A stretch of 42,266 bases of DNA from a virus, in the IMG/VR virus record IMGVR_UViG_3300031566_000118, positions 1 through 42,266 of that record, one strand, 5' to 3'. Below the pieces are notes generated by a model, which searched no databases, was not told where the DNA came from, and saw only the letters and a list, made by a program, of their open reading frames with translations. Shown here one piece after another: positions 16,474 to 25,881 of the stretch (position 1 is the first letter of the stretch; each line of letters opens with the position of its first letter). Made by a program: the position numbers and the translations under genes.

Positions 16474-16692
16474 ATGGCACATAGCGAAAAATGTCCTGTC
16501 TGCAATGGCAAGGGTAAGGTTAAAAAGGAACAATGTCATGGGTGTCTTGGTTTAGGCTGGGTGACTGTGCAAGATCAGCTAATTATTAAAGAAACAGAAT
16601 GTGCAGTTGTTGTTGATGGTCACAGTATAGCCGACGCTATCATTGAACAATATAATAATGGTCATCAAGGATTGAGATCAATCTGGCAGTAG
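16474..16692 (+). CDS. zinc-finger microprotein carrying a copy of the tape-measure C-terminus
   Basis: 72 residues. Residues 7-30 hold two DnaJ-type CxxCxGxG units (CPVCNGKG and CHGCLGLG), which bind zinc. Residues ~45-72 repeat the last 28 residues of the tape measure with 21 identities (VVVDGHSIADAIIEQYNNGH, then GLRSIWQ). AAGGAG precedes the ATG. The shared tail suggests that both proteins dock to the same partner, perhaps the tail tip or the chaperone complex, with this protein as an assembly factor. Function is an inference. Confidence 0.75.
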   Translation: MAHSEKCPVCNGKGKVKKEQCHGCLGLGWVTVQDQLIIKETECAVVVDGHSIADAIIEQYNNGHQGLRSIWQ

Positions 16693-16701
16693 GATTGAAT
16701 T

Positions 16702-17121
16702 ATGGCTGAAATTGAAATGTATGACTACTTAGCGACGATTGCGGCTGACAATAACCAGACGTTAACAGTTAGCCCCCGGAAGGTCATTGTTGAGACTGGC
16801 TATAAGAATCAAGTCATCCACAAGATGGATGATAATAGCGAAGAGAGGATTGATTTTGGCACTGCTAACATATCAGAGTTTGATGTGACACTTCCATTTA
16901 CCTCTCTAACCGCATCAGACGCAGGAACCTTAATGTTATTCTGGCATAATAGCGGTTATGGCAATGGATGTACTAAAACCTTTAAATGGGCTCATCCTGA
17001 AGATACTCATACTTATGTAATCAGGTTTGATTGTGATTTACCACGAGCCATTAAATATTATGGAGAACATGAAATAGCCAATGTAAAAATAAAAGTCTTA
17101 GGTAGGATAGCAGACGCATAA
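16702..17121 (+). CDS. minor tail protein, distal tail region
   Basis: 139 residues, beta-rich: RKVIVETGYKNQVIHKMDDNSEERIDFGTA, then a strand pair and FKWAHPEDTHTYVIRFDCDLPRAIKYYGEHEIANVKIKVLGR. The terms 'KW..P.D..TYVVRF' and a closing strand pair are typical of distal-tail or DUF2460-like proteins that join the tube to the tip. It overlaps the next tail tip gene by one base (TAATG). Confidence 0.65.
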   Translation: MAEIEMYDYLATIAADNNQTLTVSPRKVIVETGYKNQVIHKMDDNSEERIDFGTANISEFDVTLPFTSLTASDAGTLMLFWHNSGYGNGCTKTFKWAHPEDTHTYVIRFDCDLPRAIKYYGEHEIANVKIKVLGRIADA

Positions 17122-19652
17122 TGGCTGTAACCTTTGGTGCAAATCAAATCACTATCGCAGCTTCAAGATATAAGCTGGTGTCATGGTTATTTACTATTAC
17201 CACAACAGCTACCGCCGATCCTCCAGCAGGGAACGCATACCCTTGGTCACACAAGGCAATTATTTATGATGCACAACCTTATACGGCCAAGATTGACCTT
17301 GAATCGATTGTAGTCACTCTCACTCGTGGTAAATCCGAACTCGGGCTTGTCACCCCTAATAGCCTGAAATTCCGATTTACAAATGCTGGAAACACTTACA
17401 CCTCTGCTAAACTTCGGGGTGCCGCTGTGCTTGTTAAACTCGTTGTCAGTGATGGCACCCTCACTGAAATTATGAGGACATGGCGGTTTCGGGTAAAGAA
17501 GGCCGAGGGCGCATATCAGTGGATGAATGTCGAGTGTGAGGATTTTGTGCAGCAATATATCAAAGGCGATTATCCTAACACGCCACTTGTAAAAAATTTA
17601 TGGTATTCCATTGATCCTGATGCCAAAGGGATCAATGATACTCTTTCCATTCCTATCCCATTCGGGACTTGTTATGTGCCGTTAAGATCGGTCTATATTA
17701 GCGCGGATACTGCGCGGTATTATGTGCTCGGCCCCAGTGCCCATACCTATACAATTACAGAAGTCCGATCTCCAAGAGCATGGGGCGCAAAACGCGTATG
17801 GGCAAGTGGTGACGGCTATGCATTTACCCAATCCACGAAAACAGGAAGTGACGGAAATACTTATGATGTATTTCAGCCAATAATCGCAGATAGCGATTCG
17901 GATACTGTTGCTGACGCGAATGGTCTATGGCGGGAAGGTGAGCGATTTTTGGATATGCCCACCAAGTTTAGTCGTGATGATACCTCTGCATTAACCGCCC
18001 CTGGCGATGTTATCGAGTTTGTTCTAGAAGACATGGGAGTGCCTTCTGCTGATATTAATACTGGCGCAGGTTCAACTTTTGCGACTGCCAATACCGTCTA
18101 TTCGGGATGGTCGCTCGCTTATAATGGCGGGTATTTCTACAAGCAAGATAGAGCCGAAGTCATATCACAACTCCTCTATCAGTGCCATTCCTGCTTCCAG
18201 GTCACCGATAAACTTGAACTACATGTGCTATCAAAGGACTCACAAGCAACCCTCACGAAAGCAAATGTAATTCGGCAGGTCAAACAACCAGGGCAAAGAG
18301 AGGGTAAAGGGGAAGGCAGTTTCAAGTATTCTTTGCTTGATCCATCCCTTGAAGATGCGGGTAATGTGGCATATCAGGAAGCAGGGGAAGCACAAGATGA
18401 ATTTCATAAAATCATAGTACCGACTGTTGACGGGGGTACACCTACTCAATATGCGGCAGAAACGATTATTTGCAATATGGTCTCGGATAGCCAGGATGTT
18501 CAGCGAATAGGGACGTTATACTTTCAGCGCAAACTTGAAAAGGATGGCATGGCATCGTTTAAGGCCGGGGGATTCAACCTTGACTTACAACCGAATGATG
18601 TAATTACCCTCAATCATGCTGATTATGGTGGTAACTATGCGGTGCTGATGGATACGATGACTATCCATTATGACCTATCCATTGACATGAAGTGCATTAA
18701 GTATGCTGTAGCCTTAGAGGATTGGGCAGGTGTTAACCCTGGTGCGATAACAATTGCTATTGACGCTGGCGCTACTTACTGGACGTCAGTTATAGTAGGG
18801 CCAGATGCTTCCGTATCATCTGGCACAATGCCCAATCTTCTTCCTGGCCGTCTTAAAGTGGGGGATGCCACAAACTATATCCTCTTTGATCCTTTCATTC
18901 CCATAATGAGTTTTTATCAGGGGGCACAAATAAGGGTCAAAGTTGGGGATTTAGGAACGGGCGATTATGGAGTTGAATTTCTAGATTCTTCTGGCAATTC
19001 CATTCTGAAGCTTGATGGCTCTGGTGGCAATATCCTAGCTGGGTGGACAGTGGATTCCAATAAATTCACCTGTGACAGTGGTGCGGTGGGCCTGAATAGT
19101 GAAGTAACTGGAGGAACTGACTGGCGCATCTGGGCAGGACACGCAACGCCGGGAAGCGCACCTTTCAGAGTTGATGAAAACGGCAACCTTTATGCCACAT
19201 CAGCCATTATCCAGGGGATCATCACGGCAGGCGAGATCCACATCCCGGATCAGGACGTAACAGGTGAGAGTTTTCATGTCCAGCCGGACGGGGATTCCTG
19301 GTGGGGCTGCACCGAAACCGAGTTCAACGCCGATCCTGATAACGCCCTTGCCTATATTCTGAAGACCGGGATTGCAAAGTTTCAAAATGTGGCCCTGGGT
19401 GCCACGGTGGGTGGGGCGGTGGAGCTCGGTTATACCAACATGGATACCTTTATTATCAATTTCGATGAGGATGATGTAGATGTCGAACTGCGTTTCGCCA
19501 GGACTACCGGCGGTGCTGCAAGTATCACCTGGAACGGTGCCCTGGTACAGTGCAGCAAGGCTTTAAAACCGGTGGATCTCGGCATCAATAACATATCAGC
19601 CAGTGCACCTGGCACGCCGTTTGCTGGTCAAGTTTGGCTAGATGTATCATAG
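17121..19652 (+). CDS. tail tip / baseplate hub and fibre protein
   Basis: 843 residues. The first ~560 resemble a hub-type tip protein with many strands and a 'LQPNDVITLNHADYGG' turn late in the hub. The part from ~595 resembles the central-fibre tails of siphoviruses: FLDSSGNSILKLDGSGGN, WTVDSNKF, GGTDWRIWAGHATPGSAPFRVDENGNLYATSAIIQG. These motifs fit the connecting domains of host-recognition fibres. From ~19195 to its end the gene is visibly richer in G+C than the rest, so the fibre end may have been exchanged by recombination. Confidence 0.75.
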   Translation: MAVTFGANQITIAASRYKLVSWLFTITTTATADPPAGNAYPWSHKAIIYDAQPYTAKIDLESIVVTLTRGKSELGLVTPNSLKFRFTNAGNTYTSAKLRGAAVLVKLVVSDGTLTEIMRTWRFRVKKAEGAYQWMNVECEDFVQQYIKGDYPNTPLVKNLWYSIDPDAKGINDTLSIPIPFGTCYVPLRSVYISADTARYYVLGPSAHTYTITEVRSPRAWGAKRVWASGDGYAFTQSTKTGSDGNTYDVFQPIIADSDSDTVADANGLWREGERFLDMPTKFSRDDTSALTAPGDVIEFVLEDMGVPSADINTGAGSTFATANTVYSGWSLAYNGGYFYKQDRAEVISQLLYQCHSCFQVTDKLELHVLSKDSQATLTKANVIRQVKQPGQREGKGEGSFKYSLLDPSLEDAGNVAYQEAGEAQDEFHKIIVPTVDGGTPTQYAAETIICNMVSDSQDVQRIGTLYFQRKLEKDGMASFKAGGFNLDLQPNDVITLNHADYGGNYAVLMDTMTIHYDLSIDMKCIKYAVALEDWAGVNPGAITIAIDAGATYWTSVIVGPDASVSSGTMPNLLPGRLKVGDATNYILFDPFIPIMSFYQGAQIRVKVGDLGTGDYGVEFLDSSGNSILKLDGSGGNILAGWTVDSNKFTCDSGAVGLNSEVTGGTDWRIWAGHATPGSAPFRVDENGNLYATSAIIQGIITAGEIHIPDQDVTGESFHVQPDGDSWWGCTETEFNADPDNALAYILKTGIAKFQNVALGATVGGAVELGYTNMDTFIINFDEDDVDVELRFARTTGGAASITWNGALVQCSKALKPVDLGINNISASAPGTPFAGQVWLDVS

Positions 19653-19664
19653 AAAGGAGAAAGT

Positions 19665-20936
19665 ATGATTTCTATCCTGACACCCGTGCATAAAGCATCA
19701 GAGCAATATCTTAGTGAGGCTTATGAATCTTTGACGACGCAAACCCTTCCAGATTGGGAATGGATAATAATAACTAATGGAGGTGGTACAGTCTCTGAAG
19801 ATTTAATAAGAGATAAGAAGATCAAAATCTTTCCAGTTGAGGATGATGATCCTAAAGGAGAATATAACTGCATTGGCCGTCTTAAAAAATATGCTGCTTC
19901 TCAGGCTCAGGGAGAAATCCTGGTGGAGCTGGATGCCGACGATATCCTGATGCCGGATAGCCTGGAGGAGATCCGCAGGGCCTTTGAAGACCCGGCCGTG
20001 GCCATGGTGTATTCCAACAGCGCGGAGTTCAAGCAGGAGACCTGGGAGAGTTCAGCTTATTCCAACTATTGGGGCTGGCAGTCCCGGCCGTTCTTCTATA
20101 ACGGTCACAAATTGCAGGAGATGCTCGCCTGGCCTCCGGGGCCCCACATGATGCGGTTTATCTTCTGGGCCCCGAACCATGTGAGGGCCTGGCGCAAGGG
20201 CGCCTATGACGCGATCGGCGGCCATAACGAGAAGCTGAAGACCGGGGACGATCATGAACTCTGCTGCCGCTTTTATGCGGAATACGGGGCGCGAGGCATG
20301 AGGCATATTGATAAGTGCCTGTACCTCTACCGGGTCCACGACGGGAATTCCTGCCGGGTCTATAATAACGACGTGCAGGTACAGACCCTGCAAAACTATC
20401 TCAAATTCAGCCGGTCCATGGCCGTCCGCTGGGCAAGGGATGAAGGGCTGCGGCTCATTGACCTTGGCGGCCAGTTTAATCCGTGGGCCGGGTTCGAGAC
20501 CGTTGATCTCGTAAATGCGGAGATCTCCGCGGATCTCAACAAAAAATGGCCTTTTAAAAACAGCAGCGTGGGGGTGATCAAGGCCTCCCATGTGTTCGAG
20601 CACCTGAAGGATCCGGTCCATACCATGAACGAGGCCTATCGCGTGCTGGCACCGGGCGGGTGGCTCTTTATCGAGGTGCCTTCCACGGATGGCCGCGGGG
20701 CCTTCCAGGATCCGGGCCATGTCTCGTTCTGGAACCAGAACTCGATCTGGTACTACACAAATCGAAATTATTCCCGTTTTATCCCGGGCTATAAGGGACG
20801 GTTTCAGAACAGCCGCACGGTCACGTATTTCCCGACCGAGTTTGAGAAGAATAACAACATCCCTGTCGTACAGGCGGACCTGATCGCCTTGAAACCGCCA
20901 TACGATGAACGCCCTGTTGGAGAGGTATTGATTTAA
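19665..20936 (+). CDS. GT-A (GT2-like) glycosyltransferase fused to a class I methyltransferase
   Basis: 423 residues. Residues 1-~245 are a GT2 domain: MISILTPVHKASEQYLSEAY, the DxD motif LVELDADDILMPDS (~87-100) and the late GGHNEKLKTGDDHELCCRF acceptor segment. Residues ~260-423 are a methyltransferase: LIDLGGQFNPW, ISADLNKKWPF, HVFEHLKDP and YRVLAPGGWLFIEVPS (the post-SAM motif). The first 250 bases are AT-rich and the rest strongly GC-rich. It lies directly before the collagen-like fibre, so that fibre is an obvious candidate substrate. Confidence 0.85.
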   Translation: MISILTPVHKASEQYLSEAYESLTTQTLPDWEWIIITNGGGTVSEDLIRDKKIKIFPVEDDDPKGEYNCIGRLKKYAASQAQGEILVELDADDILMPDSLEEIRRAFEDPAVAMVYSNSAEFKQETWESSAYSNYWGWQSRPFFYNGHKLQEMLAWPPGPHMMRFIFWAPNHVRAWRKGAYDAIGGHNEKLKTGDDHELCCRFYAEYGARGMRHIDKCLYLYRVHDGNSCRVYNNDVQVQTLQNYLKFSRSMAVRWARDEGLRLIDLGGQFNPWAGFETVDLVNAEISADLNKKWPFKNSSVGVIKASHVFEHLKDPVHTMNEAYRVLAPGGWLFIEVPSTDGRGAFQDPGHVSFWNQNSIWYYTNRNYSRFIPGYKGRFQNSRTVTYFPTEFEKNNNIPVVQADLIALKPPYDERPVGEVLI

Positions 20937-21106
20937 TATGAACAATTAGGGTTCTTCGGACGGTAGGCCAACCAGAAGAAGACGCAAGAAAGAATTAAGG
21001 GCGGCAGTGAGGTGCCTCGCCATCTCATTGTTGCCCTTTTTCTTTGCCCTGAAAGAACACAACAGAATGCCACAGAGACTCAGGAGTCATGAGGTCTTGA
21101 TTTAAT
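20922..21106 (+). repeat. 169-bp segment between near-identical 16-bp repeats
   Basis: GAGGTATTGATTTAAT (20922-20937) at the end of the glycosyltransferase gene recurs as GAGGTCTTGATTTAAT (21091-21106) at the start of the collagen gene. Without the 169-bp interval the two genes would overlap as TAATG. The segment carries a terminator and no protein gene. Confidence 0.6.
20997..21045 (+). terminator. strong intrinsic terminator before the collagen-like gene
   Basis: 20997-21011 pairs with 21024-21038 over 15 bp (three G-U pairs) around a 12-nt loop, and the stem is followed by TTTTTCTTT (21037-21045). It is the best Rho-independent terminator in the + operon and should separate tail-tip transcription from the collagen fibre gene. 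Confidence 0.8.
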
Positions 21107-24100
21107 GGCCATATTGAAGATCAGAAATGCAGCGAACGACGCCTGGTATGAGCTGAGCGGCGCCCAGGGTGATATCGGCCCACAGGGGCCGCAGGGCTTT
21201 CAGGGCGTTGTCGGTGCACAGGGCGATCAGGGGGTGGTCGGCAATCAGGGCGCCCAGGGCGTGACAGGAGCGCAGGGATCGACAGGCGCCCAAGGGTCGA
21301 CAGGCGCACAGGGCGACCAGGGTGTTGCCGGCGCAACAGGTGCACAGGGCGCCCAGGGGATCGCAGGAGCACAAGGATCGCAGGGACCGCAGGGTGTTGT
21401 AGGAGCGCAGGGCGATGAGGGCGCAACCGGCGCAACAGGTGCACAGGGCGCCCAGGGGATCGCAGGAGCACAAGGATCGCAGGGACCGCAGGGTGTTGTA
21501 GGAGCGCAGGGCGATGAGGGCGCAACCGGCGCAACAGGCCCGCAGGGTACGCAGGGGGCGACAGGTACCCAGGGCTCGCAGGGGCCGCAAGGAAGTGTAG
21601 GTGCTCAGGGCGATGAAGGTGCAACAGGAGCAACAGGAGCTCAAGGTAACCAAGGCATTCCTGGAGCTCAGGGTAGTGTAGGTGCACAAGGTTCAGTAGG
21701 TGCACAAGGCGATGAGGGAGCTACAGGTGCAACTGGATCTCAGGGTGCACAAGGAATTACAGGTGCGCAAGGTTCACAGGGTCCGCAAGGCGTCGTAGGG
21801 GCTCAAGGCGATGAGGGTGCAACTGGAGCGACAGGATCTCAAGGTGATCAGGGAGCAACAGGTGCTCAAGGATCTATCGGTGCACAAGGATCAGTTGGTG
21901 CTCAAGGATTCCAAGGTGTAACAGGTGCAACAGGTGCTCAGGGTAATCAAGGAGTAACTGGTGCACAAGGAAGTATTGGTGCACAGGGAAGCCAAGGACA
22001 CCAAGGATTCCAAGGATCTACAGGAGCTACTGGATCACAAGGTACACAAGGTGTAGCTGGTGCACAAGGTTCAACTGGAGCTCAAGGTTCGGTAGGCGCT
22101 CAAGGATTTCAGGGAGATACTGGACCTGCGGGAGCAGAAGGTATTGTATGGCAAGGTACATGGAACAGTGAAACAACTTATGTAATTGATGACGCCGTAG
22201 CCGAGGGCGGGACATCTTATATATGTATTTTAGGACATACTAATCACCAACCTCCGAATGCAACATACTGGCATATTTTATCTTTAGAAGGTGCACAAGG
22301 ATCAACTGGCCCACAAGGTTCAGTCGGAGCACAAGGAAATCAAGGTGCAACCGGCGCCCAAGGTGCTACAGGATCTCAAGGTTCTCAAGGTGCAACTGGA
22401 GCAGTTGGTGCTCAGGGATTACCTGGGGATCAAGGATTTCAAGGTGCTACAGGTGTTCAAGGAGCTCCAGGCGCTCAAGGATCACAGGGTGAAACAGGAA
22501 CAACAGGTGCTCAAGGATCTGTCGGAGCTCAAGGCTTTCAAGGAGCTACTGGAGTTCAAGGTGCACCAGGTGCACAAGGAAGCCAAGGTGCGACTGGTGC
22601 CACAGGCGCTCAGGGATCAGTAGGCACTCAAGGTGATCAAGGTGATACGGGATCACAAGGTGCAACTGGATCTCAAGGAAGTCAGGGGGCTACGGGTGCA
22701 ACAGGGGCACAAGGCTCGGTGGGGCCACAAGGATTTCAGGGTTTAACAGGTACACAAGGAGCTACGGGATCACAGGGCGCTCAGGGAGCAACAGGTTCTA
22801 CGGGTGCACAGGGATCTGTAGGTGCACAAGGTGATCAGGGCGACGAAGGAGCTCAAGGTGCTACAGGAACTCAAGGAAGTCAAGGAGCCACTGGCGCGAC
22901 AGGAGCTCAAGGATCGACAGGTGCTCAGGGATTTCAAGGAGTTACGGGTGCACAAGGAATAACTGGTGCACAGGGATCGCAAGGTGCAACTGGCGCAACG
23001 GGCGCTCAGGGTTCCACAGGACCTCAAGGATTTCAAGGTTTAACAGGAGATCAGGGAGCCACTGGTTCACAGGGTAGTCAAGGTGCAACAGGGGATATAG
23101 GTGCTCAAGGTCCAACTGGAGCACAGGGTAATCAGGGTGCTACAGGATCACAGGGAGCTACAGGTGCGCAAGGCAGTCAAGGAAATGTAGGAGCACAAGG
23201 ATCTACAGGAACACAGGGTGCACAAGGGGCTACAGGATCAGAAGGTGCGCAGGGAGCTCAAGGTGCACAAGGAGCTCAAGGACTCCTTGGTGATACACTT
23301 GCACATTCAGTTACGATTAGTGATACTGGCAGTATACATTCCATGGGAAAGGATACTTATGATAGCATTGTACCTGGATTCATCCTTGGGTATGATGTAG
23401 ATGCTTACAAATTAAAAGTTGGTAGTCCAACATCAAATTTAGATTGGGATGGAAACGAGCTTACAATACTCGGTGCTGTAACAGCAGATTCTTTTGAATC
23501 AACCCTTTATGGTGACCTCACCCAAGCAATGTCGTATGTAAAAACTGTCCTTGGTGCTGGAGATGAATATAATCATGATTTAACTGATACAGATTTATCA
23601 GATGGAACAGAAAGTAATATAAATGCTGATACTCATCTTGATTATGGAGTTTCGATTAGATTAGCCACGCAAAAAGAATGGGATGATGTAGGAGCTGTTT
23701 GGGATACAGGTACATGGGATGTACCAATCGATTCTTCGGGAGATTGGACATCAGCATCAATAGATTTAGGAGCTCTCCAAACCTTACAACTTGGAATGCG
23801 TTTTATTTTAGAAGAAGAAGTCCCAGCATCTACTGATGTTATCATTTTTCTACAATATTCTATAGATGGTGTCGACTGGGGAGCAAACAGTCCAGACTTT
23901 GATGATACTAACTGGGAAACCTTAGTTCAAACATTACTAACAGGAAAAGTATATAAAGCTACTGGAGCTGTTTATACTTTCAGATACTTTAAGTTAAAAA
24001 TAGAGCTTGCAACAACAGTTACTACAGATGAAATAGTTTTGCATATGATGACATACTTGGGAAATGTTGTAAATCTTTTCCAAGAATTCACAGCTCAAAC

Positions 24101-24296
24101 TATAGCAGCGGGTGGAACAGTTTTCTCATTAGGTGATTTTAATTCAGCTCCTGCTATAACAGTAACTCCAGTAGGATCAACAGTTCTAGTTCCTTTGATT
24201 ACTACGCAGTCAGAATTAAGTGTAACTATAAAACTGTATAATTTAGCAGGAAATGATGTAGGCGGTATTGCTAATATAAATATTATAGGTGTGTAG
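21105..24296 (+). CDS. collagen-like tail fibre with internal carbohydrate-binding-like module
   Basis: 1063 residues. Residues ~18-727 are Gly-x-y triplets ([18 protein letters not shown]), which form a collagen triple helix. They are broken once at ~343-395 by a globular piece, [20 protein letters not shown] then [22 protein letters not shown], which resembles CBM5/12 or chitin-binding-type modules. Residues ~728-1063 form a C-terminal globular domain, probably the trimerisation and receptor-binding head. The N-terminal [17 protein letters not shown] should attach to the tail. The triplets contain many Thr, possible glycan sites. Codon choice changes within the repeat near 21600. Confidence 0.85.
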   Translation: MAILKIRNAANDAWYELSGAQGDIGPQGPQGFQGVVGAQGDQGVVGNQGAQGVTGAQGSTGAQGSTGAQGDQGVAGATGAQGAQGIAGAQGSQGPQGVVGAQGDEGATGATGAQGAQGIAGAQGSQGPQGVVGAQGDEGATGATGPQGTQGATGTQGSQGPQGSVGAQGDEGATGATGAQGNQGIPGAQGSVGAQGSVGAQGDEGATGATGSQGAQGITGAQGSQGPQGVVGAQGDEGATGATGSQGDQGATGAQGSIGAQGSVGAQGFQGVTGATGAQGNQGVTGAQGSIGAQGSQGHQGFQGSTGATGSQGTQGVAGAQGSTGAQGSVGAQGFQGDTGPAGAEGIVWQGTWNSETTYVIDDAVAEGGTSYICILGHTNHQPPNATYWHILSLEGAQGSTGPQGSVGAQGNQGATGAQGATGSQGSQGATGAVGAQGLPGDQGFQGATGVQGAPGAQGSQGETGTTGAQGSVGAQGFQGATGVQGAPGAQGSQGATGATGAQGSVGTQGDQGDTGSQGATGSQGSQGATGATGAQGSVGPQGFQGLTGTQGATGSQGAQGATGSTGAQGSVGAQGDQGDEGAQGATGTQGSQGATGATGAQGSTGAQGFQGVTGAQGITGAQGSQGATGATGAQGSTGPQGFQGLTGDQGATGSQGSQGATGDIGAQGPTGAQGNQGATGSQGATGAQGSQGNVGAQGSTGTQGAQGATGSEGAQGAQGAQGAQGLLGDTLAHSVTISDTGSIHSMGKDTYDSIVPGFILGYDVDAYKLKVGSPTSNLDWDGNELTILGAVTADSFESTLYGDLTQAMSYVKTVLGAGDEYNHDLTDTDLSDGTESNINADTHLDYGVSIRLATQKEWDDVGAVWDTGTWDVPIDSSGDWTSASIDLGALQTLQLGMRFILEEEVPASTDVIIFLQYSIDGVDWGANSPDFDDTNWETLVQTLLTGKVYKATGAVYTFRYFKLKIELATTVTTDEIVLHMMTYLGNVVNLFQEFTAQTIAAGGTVFSLGDFNSAPAITVTPVGSTVLVPLITTQSELSVTIKLYNLAGNDVGGIANINIIGV
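21333..21530 (+). repeat. 99-bp tandem duplication within the collagen repeat
   Basis: 21333-21431 is followed by a nearly exact copy at 21432-21530 (33 codons, starting GCAACAGGTGCACAGGGCGC). It is a recent duplication and shows that the number of triplets can change by unequal recombination. Confidence 0.85.
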
Positions 24297-24311
24297 GAAA
24301 GGAGTAATGAA

Positions 24312-25130
24312 ATGGCATATGATGCAACCAAACCAGTAACAGGTGGCTCTCTTGTTGCTGCGGATATAAGAGAAAATTTTAGGGCATTAAAAGAAGATGA
24401 GATAGTGATTGCTGCGGAAATTAGTGATGCTAGTATATCTCAAGCTAAACTAAAGACATCTTCAGGAAGTGTTAGTGTTGTTTGTGGGATGGGGGCTGAT
24501 GGATTGACAGGTAATCTTCCTGGTGGTGAATATGGTTTTGTGGTGCAAACAAAAGCAGACTCAATATACATAAATTTTATAGGATTAGAAGATCTAGATT
24601 TAACAGCAAGTTACGCAACCCCAGGTGTTCTTTTTCACAACATTGATGGAAAAGCCACTCATACAGGATATGCTCAGCAACGTTATGTTACAGCGTCTGG
24701 TGAGGTATATTGGATTTTTATTTTGAGAGATAATTTAACAAAGGATATTTATAAAATGTGGCAATCTAATGATCATCCTTGCTTTTTTTGTGGAGGAAAA
24801 CCATTGCTTATGCCTCATCCATTTTCAGGATATGATCCAATCACTGAAGAAATTATTGTAATTAACCCTTCAGAAAATGAAGTCCTTGAAATAAGAGAAA
24901 AATGTATCATGGGAGAAGATGAACCGGATAAAGATTTTCTGGAAGTATTTGAAAAAGAATATGAGATAGATGAAAGTTCTAATCCATCATGGCCTACAAA
25001 AGGAATTACGGTAAAGTTGCCCTCTGATAAAGATTGGAGAATTATGCCACCTGGGACACTAATAAAACCTATTAAGAAAGTAATCACTAAGCCTGATTAT
25101 ATTATAGTCAAGAATCTTAAAAAGAAATAA
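24312..25130 (+). CDS. phage tail protein
   Basis: 272 residues. The opening AYDATKPVTGGSLVAADIRENFRALKEDEI and the following AEISDASISQAKLKTSSG are a common N-terminal module of phage tail proteins that docks small fibre or assembly proteins. The middle is beta-rich. The last ~110 residues contain CFFCGGKPLLMPHPF and a charged Lys/Glu tail, which look unrelated to the N-terminal module. GGAGTAATGAA precedes the ATG. Likely a fibre-associated or tail tip component. Confidence 0.65.
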   Translation: MAYDATKPVTGGSLVAADIRENFRALKEDEIVIAAEISDASISQAKLKTSSGSVSVVCGMGADGLTGNLPGGEYGFVVQTKADSIYINFIGLEDLDLTASYATPGVLFHNIDGKATHTGYAQQRYVTASGEVYWIFILRDNLTKDIYKMWQSNDHPCFFCGGKPLLMPHPFSGYDPITEEIIVINPSENEVLEIREKCIMGEDEPDKDFLEVFEKEYEIDESSNPSWPTKGITVKLPSDKDWRIMPPGTLIKPIKKVITKPDYIIVKNLKKK

Positions 25131-25146
25131 ATGTAGGAGGACAATA

Positions 25147-25593
25147 ATGGCTAAAAAAGCAACGATGAATGATTTGGTTGATATAAAAAATTGTTATATG
25201 CAAAGCGGTTATGAATTCAGGCCTTCTTATCGTAATGAATTAGAAGACTATTTAACACGTCATATACGGGATGGTCATTGTTATTGGGACTATGGAGCCG
25301 CAGTTATTGCTTGGGTAATCACTAAACGTGGAGAAAACACATTTGATCCTAGTGCGAATGTTGGCGATTTGATGATAGTATCAATTGTTAATGGAACTGA
25401 TGATCAGATGAATTTAGATAGACTATTAAATGAAATATATGATGAGCATCCAGGAGCCACTTGTTATGGTAGAACAAAAAAAACTAATATAAAGATGATT
25501 ACTAGATTCAACCGACGTTTTAAATCAATACAAACAAAAGAGATGGGTGACTATATTTTATATTGGTGGAAGATCGAAGATGTTATTAAATAA
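25147..25593 (+). CDS. hypothetical protein, GNAT-like layout
   Basis: 148 residues. A central strand-turn-strand (YGAAVIAWVI ... VGDLMIVSIVNG) followed by a helix with LDRLLNEIYDEHPGATCYG and a closing YWWKIEDVI is reminiscent of acyltransferase (GNAT) folds found in some virion or DNA-packaging proteins, but the acetyl-CoA loop is not clear. AGGAGG precedes the ATG. Function unknown. Confidence 0.55.
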   Translation: MAKKATMNDLVDIKNCYMQSGYEFRPSYRNELEDYLTRHIRDGHCYWDYGAAVIAWVITKRGENTFDPSANVGDLMIVSIVNGTDDQMNLDRLLNEIYDEHPGATCYGRTKKTNIKMITRFNRRFKSIQTKEMGDYILYWWKIEDVIK

Positions 25594-25619
25594 ATGCATG
25601 CATGAAATGAAATCAATAC

Positions 25620-25659
25620 TACTAAAAATAGATTAGTGGAAAGTGCGGTTTTTTTAGTA
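25620..25659 (+). terminator. AT-rich hairpin, possible terminator
   Basis: TACTAAAAA (25620-25628) pairs with TTTTTAGTA (25651-25659). The T-run belongs to the 3' arm and a second T-tract does not follow, so it is a weak candidate. Confidence 0.35.
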
Positions 25660-25685
25660 TTATATAATTAACGTTTCTCTTCAAC

Positions 25686-25784
25686 ATTGCAGAAGAAAAA
25701 GAGAAAAAGTTGATCAAAGATAAAGAAGCTGAGATCCTTGAAAGATTGGCGCGAGAGGAACTTATTGCAGAAGGAAAGTTATAA
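25686..25784 (+). pseudogene. short charged frame without a start codon, probable remnant
   Basis: An open stretch (IAEEKEKKLIKDKEAEILERLAREE, then LIAEGKL and TAA at 25782) reads like the helical C-terminus of a protein but has no ATG/GTG/TTG and no ribosome binding site. Another short tail (VAVDKPPKKGKG, stop near 25854) follows. The 25594-25881 interval therefore looks like gene debris plus a hairpin rather than a functional gene. Confidence 0.35.
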
Positions 25785-25881
25785 ATAACAAAAAATAATT
25801 TATCAAAATAAATGCTGTGGCCGTGGACAAACCACCTAAAAAGGGCAAGGGATAAAAACTTAGAGAAGAAAGGAGTACCGG

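Noticed and set aside
20052-20945. 297-codon frame on the - strand
   Set aside because: Antisense to the glycosyltransferase/methyltransferase fusion; high G+C makes open antisense frames common, and it has no motif or ribosome binding site.
21102-21705. Long - strand frames in the collagen repeat
   Set aside because: They mirror the repeated Gly-x-y codons and show only repeated Leu, Cys, Ser or His; artefacts of the repeat.
21105-23290. Tandem repeats as a possible CRISPR array
   Set aside because: Repeats encode collagen triplets continuously and have no unique spacers.
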